A stretch of 64,000 nucleotides of DNA, from NCBI GenBank assembly GCA_032622095.1, contig CP136066.1, positions 231,078,961 through 231,142,960 on the forward strand. The letters are read 5' to 3'. The notes below the pieces were generated by a model, which saw only the letters and a list, made by a program, of their open reading frames with translations, had not been told where the DNA came from and made no database searches. Numbering within the stretch: position 1 is the stretch's first letter; each line of letters opens with the position of its first letter. The translations under genes were made by a program, and so were the position numbers. Shown piece after piece: positions 11,950 to 21,803 of this stretch. The DNA comes from Siphonodentalium dalli (Eukaryota; Mollusca; Scaphopoda; Gadilida; Siphonodentaliidae).

Positions 11950-12399
11950 TGTTGTACGGCTGGATTTAACGTAGATATAGTAACTCCAACACACAGATTA
12001 AAGGGTTAATAAAGTGTATTTAAAACAAAGGCATCAACATAATCATATCACAGCAGTCAGTATTAAAAACCATTAAAGATACTCCATAAAATGAAATCTG
12101 CATTCCATTATATATATCTAGAATTGGTGATCCAAAATAATACGTCCGACCATTTCAAATATTAACTACTGAGTCCCCCCAGACCGCGCTAATTTTCCCT
12201 CCAGTAACAGGTGAGTGCTAATCAGTGTGCAGGTGACACAATCATTCATGCTCGCTCTCACGCGCACACACACTGACACACATTTCAGTTAACCCACAAA
12301 AGGCTGAAATAACAAAGCAGGGTGCGCGCAAATATCATGATACATAAAAGAATATACAACCGCGGTGTACTAAAACATATAAAAACGGCACCTATAACA
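11950..12399 (-). repeat. 5' LTR (right copy)
   Basis: 450 bp, TG...CA ends, near-identical to 3361-3815. It should hold the promoter of the element on the minus strand. It is followed by the ACTG target duplicate at 12400-12403. Confidence 0.95.
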
Positions 12400-12403
12400 A
12401 CTG

Positions 12404-13794
12404 TATCCAAATAATAAAATAAATCTTACTGCCATTTTAAGACAACTGCTTTTATGCTTCAAAATTCCTCTATAACCTCATATTTGTTTTGCTCCGATAA
12501 CCAGCGGACTAAGTATACGAACTTGAGTTTAAATAGCATAGTTTATTATTTTAAATTTCACAGAACATATGTGGAACAAGACAATTAGCAGTTTTAAATG
12601 CATCCTTGAACCATTTTAGCTGTATATATCACTTATTATCAAAGGAATGCACACGGATAGATACTTACATTACTCGCTTTGTATGGAGTTAAATGCGACT
12701 TACCACATAATAGAATCAGTGATATATTATTTCTAATGTGAATTATGACAAGGTGAAGATGAATAAATTATTCGCCTTGTACAGAGATGCACTTACTGAG
12801 TGTAAGGCTCGACATCAATAATCAAATCTAGGTATGCGAGGAAGATAGCTCCTAAATGTAAGTGTCATAGGTATGCGACGAAGACACTTCTATTTTGTGA
12901 CTATATATAAATTGAATATATTAGTTTAGCGTTTCATATACGACTTGGACTGTGCGCGAGAATTAGTTGTGATATTATGTAGGCAGAGGTATGCGCCTTA
13001 CAGCAATATCGATCGAATGACATAATTTGTTGGGACTTTTAATAGATTGAATACATTAATGTTTTACTGCAAATAAACAGAGACATTCGCATAAGTAAAA
13101 ATATATTTGCTGATATGTTGATGGATTATCTGTTCCTCGATGGTTAAGTAACTCTTGTTATGTTAAAACAAAACATTTATTTAACGTTGATTGTGCGACT
13201 TTTGGTATGTTTTTTTTATGAAGATATTTTTTTTTAGTAAAACATTTAGAATATCAGTTGTGTGCGTTAACAGTCAACATTGTTTTAAAAAAGTTAGCAT
13301 TAAATTGATTAAAGTGACATTGAATTTTCATAGTTTTATTGTTTTACTATGACATAAAGTTTGTGCTTGAATTGTGTTGACGAAAAAAATAGCTTTACTT
13401 AGTGTTTACCTATGGTTTATAATGTTTTTACAAAACATTTATTGTCTTTAACGATGATTGAGATATTTGATTAAAGTGACATTGGATTTTCATATCTTGA
13501 TTGTTTTGGAAGCATTATGACATATAACTTGAATTTTGTTGACGAAAAAGTAACTTAAATTATGTTTTAATTGCTTTATCATGCTGTTACATTGAAAATT
13601 TCATTAAAGGGTAATAAAGTTTTTACATTTCGATTGTTATTGACCATTCTGAAATATTGAATTTGTGTTGGAATTGAAATGTGTTGCCTGCATATCAATA
13701 GAAAATAGTTGCTAATTGGTCCAGTTTTCTTTCCTAAAATAATATAGATTGTCAATTTATAGCTAGATCTATAAGTTCATGTGATATATTATTA
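12404..13794. other. AT-rich non-coding region with decayed repeats
   Basis: The first ~50 bp (ATAAAATAAATC from 12414) continue the 64-bp repeat interrupted by the LTR element. Around 13308 and 13472 two ~100-bp segments match each other (GATTAAAGTGACATTG, ATTTTCATA, GTTGACGAAAAA). A third, weaker copy starts near 13605 and resembles 16866-16950. No credible coding frame. Confidence 0.55.
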
Positions 13795-15022
13795 ACTAGG
13801 GGATTGCCCGTCAAAATGACGGGTATATAAATGTTCTTCGTTACTTTCTGCTCTCCACGGCCATGAACACGTCATTTCTATATTAGCAATGGATTGGTCA
13901 TACTTCTCTTTCACCGGAGGCGCGTGGGAACACTTTATTGAACTAAAACTGTATTTTTTACCCCCACCCTACCCCACATATATGCATGCACATTTGGAAC
14001 CCAACAAAATCAACATGTTATTTTATTACTGTATTTACTTACTGATATAGACTCCATTTGGGAGCGTTTATTCAGCGGTGGAGATGCATACGGCCCCATG
14101 TGTGTGATATATGAGCCTATGGCTCTGGAACACTTTTTTCTACTACCACCCACATATATGCATGCGCATATGGAACAACAAAATCAACTTATAGTTCTGT
14201 ATTACTATTATATATAGTCCAGTATAACTGAAACAGAGCCTTGATTCAGCAACCGATTGCACTGCAGCCCCTTTGTGCGCTTCGGGCACATACATTATGA
14301 TCTTTTGAAACAGGCTCCCTTCGTGAGCTTTTATTCAGCAGCGTATATAGGCCTAAGGTCACAGGCCCTTGCACTGCGGCCCATTTGCCCACTTCGCCCC
14401 CATTTCTAGATTCTATAAAACGTTATTTATCAATTTGCCGTCTTCCGTATATGTACTCCTTCGATTCCACACACAGTGCACAACTTTCATAACAAAGAGA
14501 CAATCCATTACTTATATTCACAGTGGCATATTATAAGACCATTTAACACCCATTTCCAACGACGGTATAGAACGTTCTAGTCTCGACTCTACACCCATGC
14601 ACTTCCACAACAAAAGCAACATGCATTAATTATATTCACAATCAACCTGATCTGACAATTAAATTATAGCGCCCATTTTCAACAAAGATTTGGTAGAGCG
14701 CATAGAAATTTCGTCAATACAATAGCAACGCAAGTTTGGGTTTGCGTGCGACGTCACATGACGTCATTTCGACAAACGTCATAAGAAATGGTATCTACTT
14801 GAGTGAAAATACTGCATTTGGGGACCATGTTAGATCTCAGGTTTGCTTTGACCAATCGGCGTGAAATTTGGTGAATCACCTTTTGCGACAGACTGTATGT
14901 CGTGGTACAAATTTCGGCCACATTGGACGCATGGTTGAAAATTTATAAACGCGCCAAAAGCGTGACCGAGTTATACACACACACACACACACACACACCG
15001 ACGACGGGTTTTATATATATAG
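13795..15022 (+). mobile_element. Non-autonomous repeat element, copy A
   Basis: About 1.23 kb. It starts ACTAGGGG followed by a small hairpin CCCGTCAAAATGACGGG. It ends with an (AC)n tract, GACGACGGG and TTTTATATATATAG. The ends form a weak inverted pair (CTA...CCCGTC against the complement of GACGGG...TAG). It is homologous to copy B at both ends and in the last ~270 bp (for example GACCATGTTAGATCTCAGG and AAACGCGCCAAAAGCGTGAC). No transposase frame. Class is unknown; it is called mobile because two copies share precise ends. Confidence 0.65.
14971..14998. repeat. (AC)n microsatellite, copy A end
   Basis: Uninterrupted CA dinucleotide run just before the GACGACGGG terminus. Confidence 0.9.
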
Positions 15023-16769
15023 ACTAGGGGGTTGCCCGTCACAAAATGACGGGTATATAAGTTTTCTTTGTCATTTTCTAGTGTCCGCGTGCATGGCCAC
15101 ATGGAATGGTTATGCTTCTCTTTTTGTTACTGGATGCGCGTTGGAACACTTTATTTCACTTAAACTGTATCTCTACACACCCAGTCCACATATGCGCATG
15201 CACATATTGAACGAAACAAAATCAGTATATTATTTTAATACTATGCACCAACTGAAACATACTCAATTCAGGAGCTTGTGGCACATTTTGAACGGACCCC
15301 CTTTGGAACATGTATTCAGCATGCCGTAAAATGATCACACGCCTGCACTGCGCGGCCCGTTTGTATGAACACTTTATTTCAATAAAACTGTATTTTTACC
15401 ACCACCCCACCTCCCCAACCCATGTATATGCATGCACATATGGAACGCAACAATCAAAACATTTTACTTTATCTATGCTAACTGAAACAGGCTCAATTCG
15501 GAATCTTTATTTAGAGGGGGGCCTACAGCCCCGTTCTGCACTTCGCGCACATTATATGGTCTTAAACTGCGTGAGCTTCGCGCACATATATATAGGGAGC
15601 TTCCGGCACATGTCAAACGGACCCTGTATTCAACATGCAGCCTATTGGTCACACGCCCTGCACTGCGTGGCCCATTTGTATGAACACTTTATTTCAATAA
15701 AACTGTATTTTTGCCCCCACCATCATCTCCCCAACCCACGTATATGCATGCACATATATGGAACGCAACAATCAAGATATTTTACTTAATCTATACTAAC
15801 TGAAAGGCTAAATTCGGAACCTTTATTTAGCGGGGGAGGGGCCTGCAGCCCATTTGTGAGTTTAAATACATTATATGAATTTAAAACGGCGTGCGCTTCG
15901 CGCATTGTGATCTTTTAAACATTTATTCTTGTATCAGATTTGTACTCAACCGAAAGATTAAAAGAGCATTAATTAGCGTCGGCAGTATTGTTTACACTGT
16001 AGGCCCTATTATTAGGCCTGTCCCGGGAATGTGCTTTTTCCAACTGAGTTCCGGCGAATTTACTGAGTTCACGGTACCCACTGGCGGGAGGTCAGACTGT
16101 GTCCATTCGCCATCTTCCGTGTATACCGGTACTCCTTCGATTCCACACTCAATGCATATCTTTCGTATCAAAGACAGCATTCTTTACTTATGTTCAAACC
16201 CAACTGGCAAATTAAAATACCATATTAGCACCAATTCCCAACGACGAACGTTCGAGTTTTGACTCTGCACACCACTACATCCACCCATTCCCAACGACGA
16301 TAGAACGTTCGAGTCTTGACTCTACACCCCGCTACATGCACTTCCGCGACAAAATCAACATTCGTTACCTAAATTCACACTGAACCTGAACTGACACATC
16401 AATTTAGCGCCTATTTCCAACAACGCTTTGGTAGAGCGCATGGAAGTTTCGTCTACAATAGCAAAGCAAGTGTTGGTTTGCGTTCGACGCCAATGACGTC
16501 ATTTCGACAAACGTCATAAGAAATAGTGTCTACTTGAGTGCAAATACTGAATTTGGGGACCATGTTAGATCTCAGGTTTGCTTTGACCAATCGGCATGAA
16601 ATTTGGTGAGTCACCTTTTACGACATACTATAGGTCGTGGTACAAATTTGGGCCACATTGGACGCATGGTTGAAAAGTTATAAACGCGCCAAAAGCGTGA
16701 CCGAGTTATACACACACACACAGATACACACACACACACACACACAGACGACGGGTTTTATATATATAG
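15023..16769 (+). mobile_element. Non-autonomous repeat element, copy B
   Basis: About 1.75 kb, directly abutting copy A in the same orientation. Its terminal hairpin is CCCGTCACAAAATGACGGG. It is longer than A because it carries a ~315-bp internal duplication (units near 15340 and 15655). ATTA at 13791-13794 and at 16770-16773 could be a target duplication of the A+B composite, but the sequence is AT-rich. Open frames of 82-159 codons inside it are translations of the repeated motifs and not credible genes. Confidence 0.65.
16709..16746. repeat. (AC)n microsatellite, copy B end
   Basis: CA dinucleotide run with one AGAT interruption at the equivalent position of copy B. Confidence 0.9.
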
Positions 16770-17028
16770 ATTACATAGTAATAATCTTTTAACATGTTTG
16801 ATACACATACTTTTGATACTTCAACATGAGTAGATTGATTTGAATATATTCCCGTCATTCGTGTTCATTAAAGGAACCAATAATGGTTATACATTTCGAT
16901 TTCTACCACTATGGAATGGTGTTTTTGAAATGTGTTGCCTACTAATCTACAGAAGAAGAATGTTCCTTTAAAAGTTTCAGTGTTTAGACCTGTGGTTTTT
17001 ACATGTATGGGTTTATTCACTGTGAATA

Positions 17029-17058
17029 CATCGTATTGTATCACACACCAATACGATG
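17029..17058. repeat. Inverted repeat (potential hairpin)
   Basis: CATCGTATTG and CAATACGATG are perfect inverse complements separated by 10 nt. A second small palindrome, TATTCACTGTGAATA, lies immediately upstream. Confidence 0.8.
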
Positions 17059-17335
17059 TGGTGTGAACTAAATATGCGGTAACTATATACTTACTACTGT
17101 AATCTGAAGATAAAACATACGGGACTGTGGTGTTGGGCCATCTCCATTCTGTCGCAATTATACCATTTCCTCTTTTAAAGCGATTCCTGCAATGGGTAAT
17201 AAGTGGAGAACCTGAGCATGTGTATACATAACCTCTGTTAATTGTACACTGCTGTCGATGTGCAGACGAATTATTTAATAAATGCGAATATGTATATTAT
17301 GTTTGGTCTATTGATTATGGTTGTCGGCATGTTTC

Positions 17336-17488
17336 AAATATGATAGCTGTATGGCACAATAAACCAACAAATATGTTGGCTGTATGGCACAATAAACCAA
17401 CAAATATGATGGCTGTATGGCACAATAAACCAATAAATATGATGGCTGTATGACACAATAAATATGATGGCTGTATAATAAACCAAAA
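17336..17488. repeat. 33-bp minisatellite
   Basis: About four and a half units of AATATGATGGCTGTATGG followed by CACAATAAACCAACA. Later units are shortened. Confidence 0.9.
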
Positions 17489-17900
17489 TGTAGTTGATTG
17501 AGTGTCTGTATATATTTAAAAGAGGTTTTTAGTGCAAATCGAAGAAATTGAAACCACACTGTTATGACGACTAGGGTTTCACGGTTACAATCAGAATACG
17601 TGATTAACTTGGTTTTGTCATATCTGCAACCTGTGAAACCTCCATACTTAACCCTTTATTTACTAAATACCCACTGACATTATCCCTCATGATATGTTTA
17701 GTTAATAAGTTCAACAAACGACCATACCTGTATTTGTCGTTTTTTAGCTTAATATCTGAACATTTCCAAACAATAACTGGGACTCCTTCTGTATTTGTAT
17801 TATCTGTTCTCTGCTCATTTCTCCCGAAAACTCCCCCAGATGAATACCATACCATTCCAATGTACTATTTCATAACTGAGTGGGAAATCCATTTAGTACA

Positions 17901-18036
17901 AAAAGGGCTAAATCACAGAAAGGCTCGTGTGTGTAACCATGACAACGGACATTACTCAAGGAAAGAAAGGGTTAAATCACAGAAAGGCTCGTGTGTGTAA
18001 CCACGACAACGGACATTACTCAAGGAAAGAAAGGGT
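17901..18036 (+). repeat. 63-bp satellite, left edge
   Basis: Just over two monomers of the same satellite that fills 28125-64000, in the same orientation. Monomers here carry GACAACGG where the main array has GAAAACGG or GATAACGG, as expected for diverged edge units. The array stops abruptly after GAAAGGGT at 18036. Confidence 0.9.
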
Positions 18037-18055
18037 AGTAGTATTGGCTGGCACT

Positions 18056-18089
18056 CTGGCCCACCACCCTCGCTGGATGGCACTCTGCT
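18056..18089 (+). repeat. Short inverted repeat X, left
   Basis: CTGGCCCACCACCCTCGCTG and the following TGGCACTCTGC pair with the reverse complement of 26397-26431. It may be a remnant of terminal inverted repeats. Confidence 0.65.
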
Positions 18090-18110
18090 AGGGCCTGGGA
18101 CTGGCCCATT

Positions 18111-18326
18111 GACAGAAAAGAGCACACTTTACCAATGTATCGATTTTTTCTCGGATTCTAATGCCAGTGTGGTAAGCGAAGGGCGCTCCCCTTCGCTGTA
18201 CACATTGAACTTAGAATAATACCGAGAAAAAATAGATGCGTTGGTAAATTGTGTTACTTTACCAGTGCATTTTTTAACAAAAGCGAAAGTCTTCGAATAA
18301 ATTCGAAGACGCTAGCGCTGTGAAAA
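18111..18326 (+). repeat. Palindromic direct repeat D, left copy
   Basis: Matches 26516-26729 with few changes and the same orientation. Its first part is a ~130-bp imperfect hairpin. The outer arm TTTACCAATGTATCGATTTT (18128 on) pairs with the complement of AAAATAGATGCGTTGGTAAA (ending near 18249), and AGCGAAGG pairs with CCTTCGCT at the centre. A third TTTACCAGTGCATTTTTT follows in direct orientation near 18259. Then comes a perfect palindrome with 10-bp arms, GTCTTCGAAT-AA-ATTCGAAGAC, at 18289-18310. Such organisation is common in replication origins and element termini, but the function here is unknown. Confidence 0.8.
18289..18310. repeat. Perfect palindrome in D, left
   Basis: GTCTTCGAAT, spacer AA, ATTCGAAGAC. 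Identical palindrome at 26692-26713. Confidence 0.9.
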
Positions 18327-18363
18327 TGTGCATGTAAGAGCCATCTGATAGCAGGTTTTGGGT

Positions 18364-18379
18364 GGCCCTGAAAAGGGCC
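18364..18379 (-). terminator. Histone-type 3' end stem-loop (1)
   Basis: On the minus strand GGCCCTTTTCAGGGCC: a 6-bp GC stem with a TTTC loop, preceded by AAAAC and followed by ACCCA. This matches the metazoan replication-dependent histone mRNA 3' stem-loop bound by SLBP. It lies just downstream of the frame starting at 18801. No clear purine-rich downstream element follows. Confidence 0.75.
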
Positions 18380-18392
18380 GTTTTACGTTAGA

Positions 18393-18831
18393 TCACAAGA
18401 AAAGTGGATAAGGGGTCTTTAGGAACTCAAATCCATCCTCTTGATCCAACTCCCGAAACACAAGCGAACCCTCAATGAGAGGTGGAAATATACCTTGCGG
18501 TATACTCACCCTTCAATGGGGATACGTCTAATCTGTACTCCGGATCCTTCTTCTGTCTCCAAAACACGAGCTTTCTCTGCAGAAGGGTTGCCGCCACCGT
18601 TAGTAAGACAACACCTGTTGTCCCAAGCCATTCGATGTTCTCTGTCTCATGTCCACTGAACAGTGTAGGATTGCGAGCCCAAGTTGCATTGACAAAAGTG
18701 AATAGTTCAAAGAACTTTTCACCTGTACCATACACTGTCCAGGAAAGGGTCTCCCACACCGCAATGTCCCTCAGGGGCCGATACACGGATGGCTCTGACA
18801 TAAGATCCGAGATCAGTTTTAGCGTATTCCA
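18393..18831 (-). CDS. Unrecognised outer gene (left), possible membrane protein
   Basis: The main frame runs ATG 18801 to 18472, 109 codons. It has one hydrophobic segment (TTGVVLLTVAATLL) followed by basic residues, so a single-span membrane protein is possible. Another ATG with good context lies at 18831 in a different frame, and a third frame stays open to TGA 18393-18395, about 13 nt before the histone-type stem-loop. A splice-donor-like GTGAGT occurs at 18504-18509. The true coding structure is therefore unclear: frameshift or small intron. I recognise no family. It is transcribed outward from the element, away from the capsid genes. Confidence 0.4.
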
Positions 18832-18876
18832 TCGTGGCGAAAATGATATACTCTAAATGGGGTTTTGTAATATGTA

Positions 18877-18962
18877 AAACGCGCGGACGTCATTGGCGGC
18901 GTCATTGTGTTTTTCTACCAAATTTCCCGAACGTCATTTGAAATGTGTTTCTTTTTTTGGTG
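18877..18962 (-). promoter_or_regulatory. Promoter-like module, left (inverted relative to right)
   Basis: Read on the minus strand, AAAAAAAGAAACACAT, then TTCGGGAAATTTGGT, two TGACG boxes and GACGTCCGCGCGTTTT. The same blocks in the same order occur on the plus strand at 26845-26928. Each module lies 40-50 bp upstream of an ATG (18831 and 26973) of an outward-facing gene. Promoter function is inference from position and conservation. Confidence 0.55.
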
Positions 18963-19221
18963 AATTAAGATCTTCATCGACATTGCCAAAGACGATCATT
19001 AAAAACAGACACTGTTTTTCAACAACATAACTTTTATTTTTTGAATTAAGAATCAACATATTTACAACTGATCATGAAATTATCATATTTACAATCAATA
19101 ACTGGTAATACAATAATAACATAATTTACATTTGGTAATACATTTCATCATTAACAATCAACATATTTACAATTGATTATGATTTTAACATGTTTAAAGA
19201 ATTGGTAATGAACACATTTTA
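18963..19221. other. AT-rich 3' flank of core operon
   Basis: Non-coding. Contains a local duplication of AATCAACATATTTACAA (near 19051 and 19157) and, on minus, AATAAA at 19033-19038. That is about 190 bp after the protease stop and is a plausible poly(A) signal for core transcripts. Confidence 0.5.
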
Positions 19222-19748
19222 TCAACACTGAAATTCACAGTAAGTCTTACAAGTGTGTGAAATACATGTTTTGGGTAATGTTTCTGATTCTCTTCGTAAG
19301 GATTCATAGTTTCTATGAAACCAGTCAAATACTTTTCTATCATTTTTGAAGTAATCACCATCAAAATTCATTTCAACTAATACTTTTATACCATATCCGC
19401 TTTTCAAGAAATGTAAAGCAAATATGCAGTAGATACCACATACGTTTGTACCGTGATGTTGAAACCGCCCAACGTTTATTTTGCATTCGATCGAATTTCT
19501 TTGAATAAATGATTTGATATATTTATCAATAACTGGTATCCCAAACGAATCGAAATATGTTGCAATGTTCCCATTGAAGAAAATTGCAACCCATTGTTCT
19601 CCTGGCTTTTCTGACGTATGTGTATTTACTATGTATTCTTTTACATGATGAGGTTTCTCGTGTGGTCACTGATCTTTTGCACACACCACACCATACAATG
19701 AACAGAGGTAGGATGATTTGTCTAGTATATGCTGAAGCTAGTGTTCAT
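19222..19748 (-). pseudogene. Adenain-like cysteine protease, broken
   Basis: The capsid-maturation protease of Polintons and related viruses. Reading from ATG 19748 (overlapping the end of the previous gene), recognisable segments are EYIVNTHTSEKPGEQWVAIF, then YFDSFG (acidic triad residue) and the nucleophile in TNVCGIYCIF. The frame ends at 19222. Defects are a frame change near the N-terminus, an in-frame TGA near 19670, and Gln (CAA at 19594-19596) where the family has its catalytic His. The identification rests on motif order and the place after the capsid genes. Inactive in this copy. Confidence 0.8.
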
Positions 19749-20178
19749 CTTCGTAGTATTTTTTAACTTTTTCACACCACAAGTCAACAAAAACCGAATT
19801 AAATTGGTTACAGTTTGCATGAACAACTTCCTTTATATCTTTCCAAAGTTTTAATGCCTCAAATTTCTCTTGTGGTGTAAATAATTCTATTTCTGGATAC
19901 CATTGTTCAATAACTCAGTAGATGTTCAATTTAAGTAGTGCTATATCAATGAACATATCTACCCATTGTATAGGTGGTGTTCAAAGACAAAGTAAATGTC
20001 GTGTCTGACTTGGATGATCTATTTTACATCCTTCACAATTGAGTGTCACTTCTTTTGAAATTTGATTTTGTATTTCATGAACGAAACATCTCTCGAAAGT
20101 CTTCCGAACTTTGTCAAGGATAGAAACATATGGAAAGAAATCGAGTCCTCCAACTTCCAGTCTCAATTTTTCCTCCAA
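19738..20178 (-). pseudogene. Small Cys/His-containing Polinton protein, broken
   Basis: Lies between major capsid and protease. The N-terminal part (ATG 20178) contains CEGCKIDHPSQTRHLLCL, a Cys/His pattern that I associate with a protein at this position in related animal elements; function unknown. The same frame continues to TAG 19738-19740 through two in-frame TGA codons (19981-19983 and 19915-19917), giving about 146 codons overall. The C-terminal part is rich in Trp, Lys and aromatic residues. Its end overlaps the protease ATG. Confidence 0.6.
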
Positions 20179-20199
20179 TGCAATCCATCCATGCTTTTT

Positions 20200-21420
20200 T
20201 TAATAATCTGTTATTATTTCTCGCAAACTGTTGATTTCAATTTGATTGTCGAACTCAGCATAAACTATCACGTTGATCACTGAAGCTAGAGCTGCAGCAA
20301 ACTGAAGCTCTAACCTTATTTTACCGGTTTTTATAGGATGCAAATGCCCTTCCTCTGCTCCTTGGTCAGGTGTGAGGTCGTAACCCCAGAAACAATAACC
20401 ATTCATGTATTGTTCGAGATTCAAACCAAAGGATTTGTTCTGTCCAAACATACCCGAAGACTGATACAATGATAAATAAGATCTTAGGCATTGTTCTGAT
20501 GCAAAGTTTGGTTCAAATGGTCGGTTATGGATGGTATGTCCGTCCTGACTAACTTCAAGCTTTTTCAGATTTCGCCATTCATATCTTTGTTTGATATCAA
20601 ACCTATGAAAAGTCTCTGTACTAATAGTGAATGTATTCACTTCAACTCTTCTAATCGGTATTTTCATATTTCTTTGTATTATTGTTTGGTTCAAGTTATT
20701 TGCTACTACTGGCATTAGCGTAATTGTACGAACATTGAAAACTGCCGTTTCAAACACTAATTTTCCCTCGTCTTCACCAATTAAAGAAATTTTTTGACTC
20801 GCTCTATTGAGACGAATTCTGATCTCAATTCCATTTGGTAAGTATTTTTCTTGTAGAAATATATCTGTGTGTAAACGACCACACAATTCTACTGTTTTGC
20901 TATCTGCTATGATTTTTCGGCGAGATTTCAATCCATCATTCCCACCAGCTTTAGTGTTTTCGGTGAAATGTTTAGCGGTATCTGGATACCACATTTCTAG
21001 TGCGGCAAGTTGATTTTCTTTACATTCAGCAGAATAAGCCAAGAGATTTTCCATGTAGGCTCGATAAGGATATGTATCTCCGCTCGCCGTTACAAGTTTG
21101 ATATTTAGGTAAATATCGATACTACTGAACATGCTATGGAAAAAAAAGTTGTTAACAGGCGCAATTTCAGTAGCATCAACCAAGTTTGTTCCATCTGCTT
21201 TTGTGATTTTGAATTTGAGGTACAAATCTGATTGATTCACATCTGTCCATTTTTCGGTTTGAGGTGGAATTACAAATTCTATCGGTGCAGAATTATTCAA
21301 AGAGTTAATCGGGTGATGTTCTATCCATTGTGATTCCAACATCGTTGTCATTGTTGGTGGAACATCAGAAGCATCTAACTCGGACTTGCTGCATTCGCAT
21401 GATCCATTTTGCATCATCAT
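20200..21420 (-). CDS. Polinton major capsid protein (double jelly-roll), intact frame
   Basis: 406 codons from ATG 21420 (ATGATGATG; the first is taken). It resembles the animal F54H12.2-like family, which is the Polinton/adintovirus major capsid protein. Typical features are the CECSKSEL start, SQWIEHHPIN, EFVIPPQTEKWTDVNQSDLY, VNNFFFHSMFSSIDIYLN, YPYRAYMENLLAYS and the C-terminal VIVYAEFDNQIEIN. It should form the hexon-like trimers of an icosahedral shell. It starts 2 nt after the stop of the upstream basic protein and is followed after 21 nt by the Cys/His gene. It is the only large core gene without a visible stop or frameshift. Confidence 0.88.
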   Translation of the reverse strand: MMMQNGSCECSKSELDASDVPPTMTTMLESQWIEHHPINSLNNSAPIEFVIPPQTEKWTDVNQSDLYLKFKITKADGTNLVDATEIAPVNNFFFHSMFSSIDIYLNIKLVTASGDTYPYRAYMENLLAYSAECKENQLAALEMWYPDTAKHFTENTKAGGNDGLKSRRKIIADSKTVELCGRLHTDIFLQEKYLPNGIEIRIRLNRASQKISLIGEDEGKLVFETAVFNVRTITLMPVVANNLNQTIIQRNMKIPIRRVEVNTFTISTETFHRFDIKQRYEWRNLKKLEVSQDGHTIHNRPFEPNFASEQCLRSYLSLYQSSGMFGQNKSFGLNLEQYMNGYCFWGYDLTPDQGAEEGHLHPIKTGKIRLELQFAAALASVINVIVYAEFDNQIEINSLREIITDY

Positions 21421-21422
21421 GA

Positions 21423-21803
21423 TTAATCAAATATATCGAGAGATCGTTTTGATTTTTTTACGGGTGTTCTAATGGACTTACGTCTAACTCGTTTGTGAGA
21501 AGAATGATTTTTCAAAGATCGCGATGATCTATTTATGCGTTTTGGTGTTGATATTTTGTTTATTGTTTCCCTTCCAAAAGATTTCAAAGCTTCTTTACCT
21601 TGCTTCAAAAATACTTCTTTCGGACTTTTACCACGATGAATGATATCTTCGACTGCAGCAAATCCATGCTTGAATACTTGTTGTTTAGCAATCTGACCAA
21701 CAGGTTTTAGAATCGGTACTACTGTTCTCATTGCAGATTTGAATAGTGAACCAATTCCATTTCCATACTGTCTAGGTACGCCTCTATACACGGGAATCAT
21801 CAT
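21423..21803 (-). CDS. Small basic core-like protein, 126 aa
   Basis: Starts MMIPVYRGVPRQYGNGIGSL, a Gly-rich amphipathic N-terminus, and ends in a strongly Lys/Arg/Ser-rich region (SHKRVRRKSIRTPVKKSKRS). Position between minor and major capsid genes and composition suggest a virion-internal or membrane-acting minor protein, comparable in type to the adenovirus cement or core proteins. Homology is not proven. Its ATG (21801-21803) overlaps the TGA of the minor capsid gene in the ATGA style. Confidence 0.7.
   Translation of the reverse strand: MMIPVYRGVPRQYGNGIGSLFKSAMRTVVPILKPVGQIAKQQVFKHGFAAVEDIIHRGKSPKEVFLKQGKEALKSFGRETINKISTPKRINRSSRSLKNHSSHKRVRRKSIRTPVKKSKRSLDIFD

Larger units (their letters stand above)
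3361..12399 (-). mobile_element. Ty3/Gypsy LTR retrotransposon, full-length
   Basis: A 9,039-bp element in minus orientation, bounded by near-identical LTRs that start TGTTGTACGG and end CTATAACA. It has a primer-binding site, a polypurine tract, an ACTG target duplication, gag and pol. Pol order is protease, RT, RNase H, integrase, which is the Ty3/Gypsy order. There is no env-like frame between integrase and the 3' LTR. The LTRs differ by only about seven substitutions and one 5-bp indel, so insertion is fairly recent. Nevertheless gag has a stop and a frameshift, and integrase has a stop, a small deletion and a frameshift, so this copy is unlikely to move by itself. A roughly 2-kb untranslated leader lies between PBS and gag. 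Confidence 0.95.
16770..17900. other. AT-rich non-coding region
   Basis: Apart from a 10-bp inverted repeat near 17029-17058 and a 33-bp minisatellite (separate entries), nothing recognisable. Frames at 17604-17855 (minus) and 17689-18000 (plus) overlap each other and show no family features. Confidence 0.6.

Noticed and set aside
11724-11969. Small frames on both strands next to the PBS
   Set aside because: Overlapping 64- and 78-codon frames without family features, in the untranslated leader.
15081-16262. Frames of 82-159 codons in the A/B elements
   Set aside because: They are translations of the internally repeated ~100-bp motif and are not conserved between copies.
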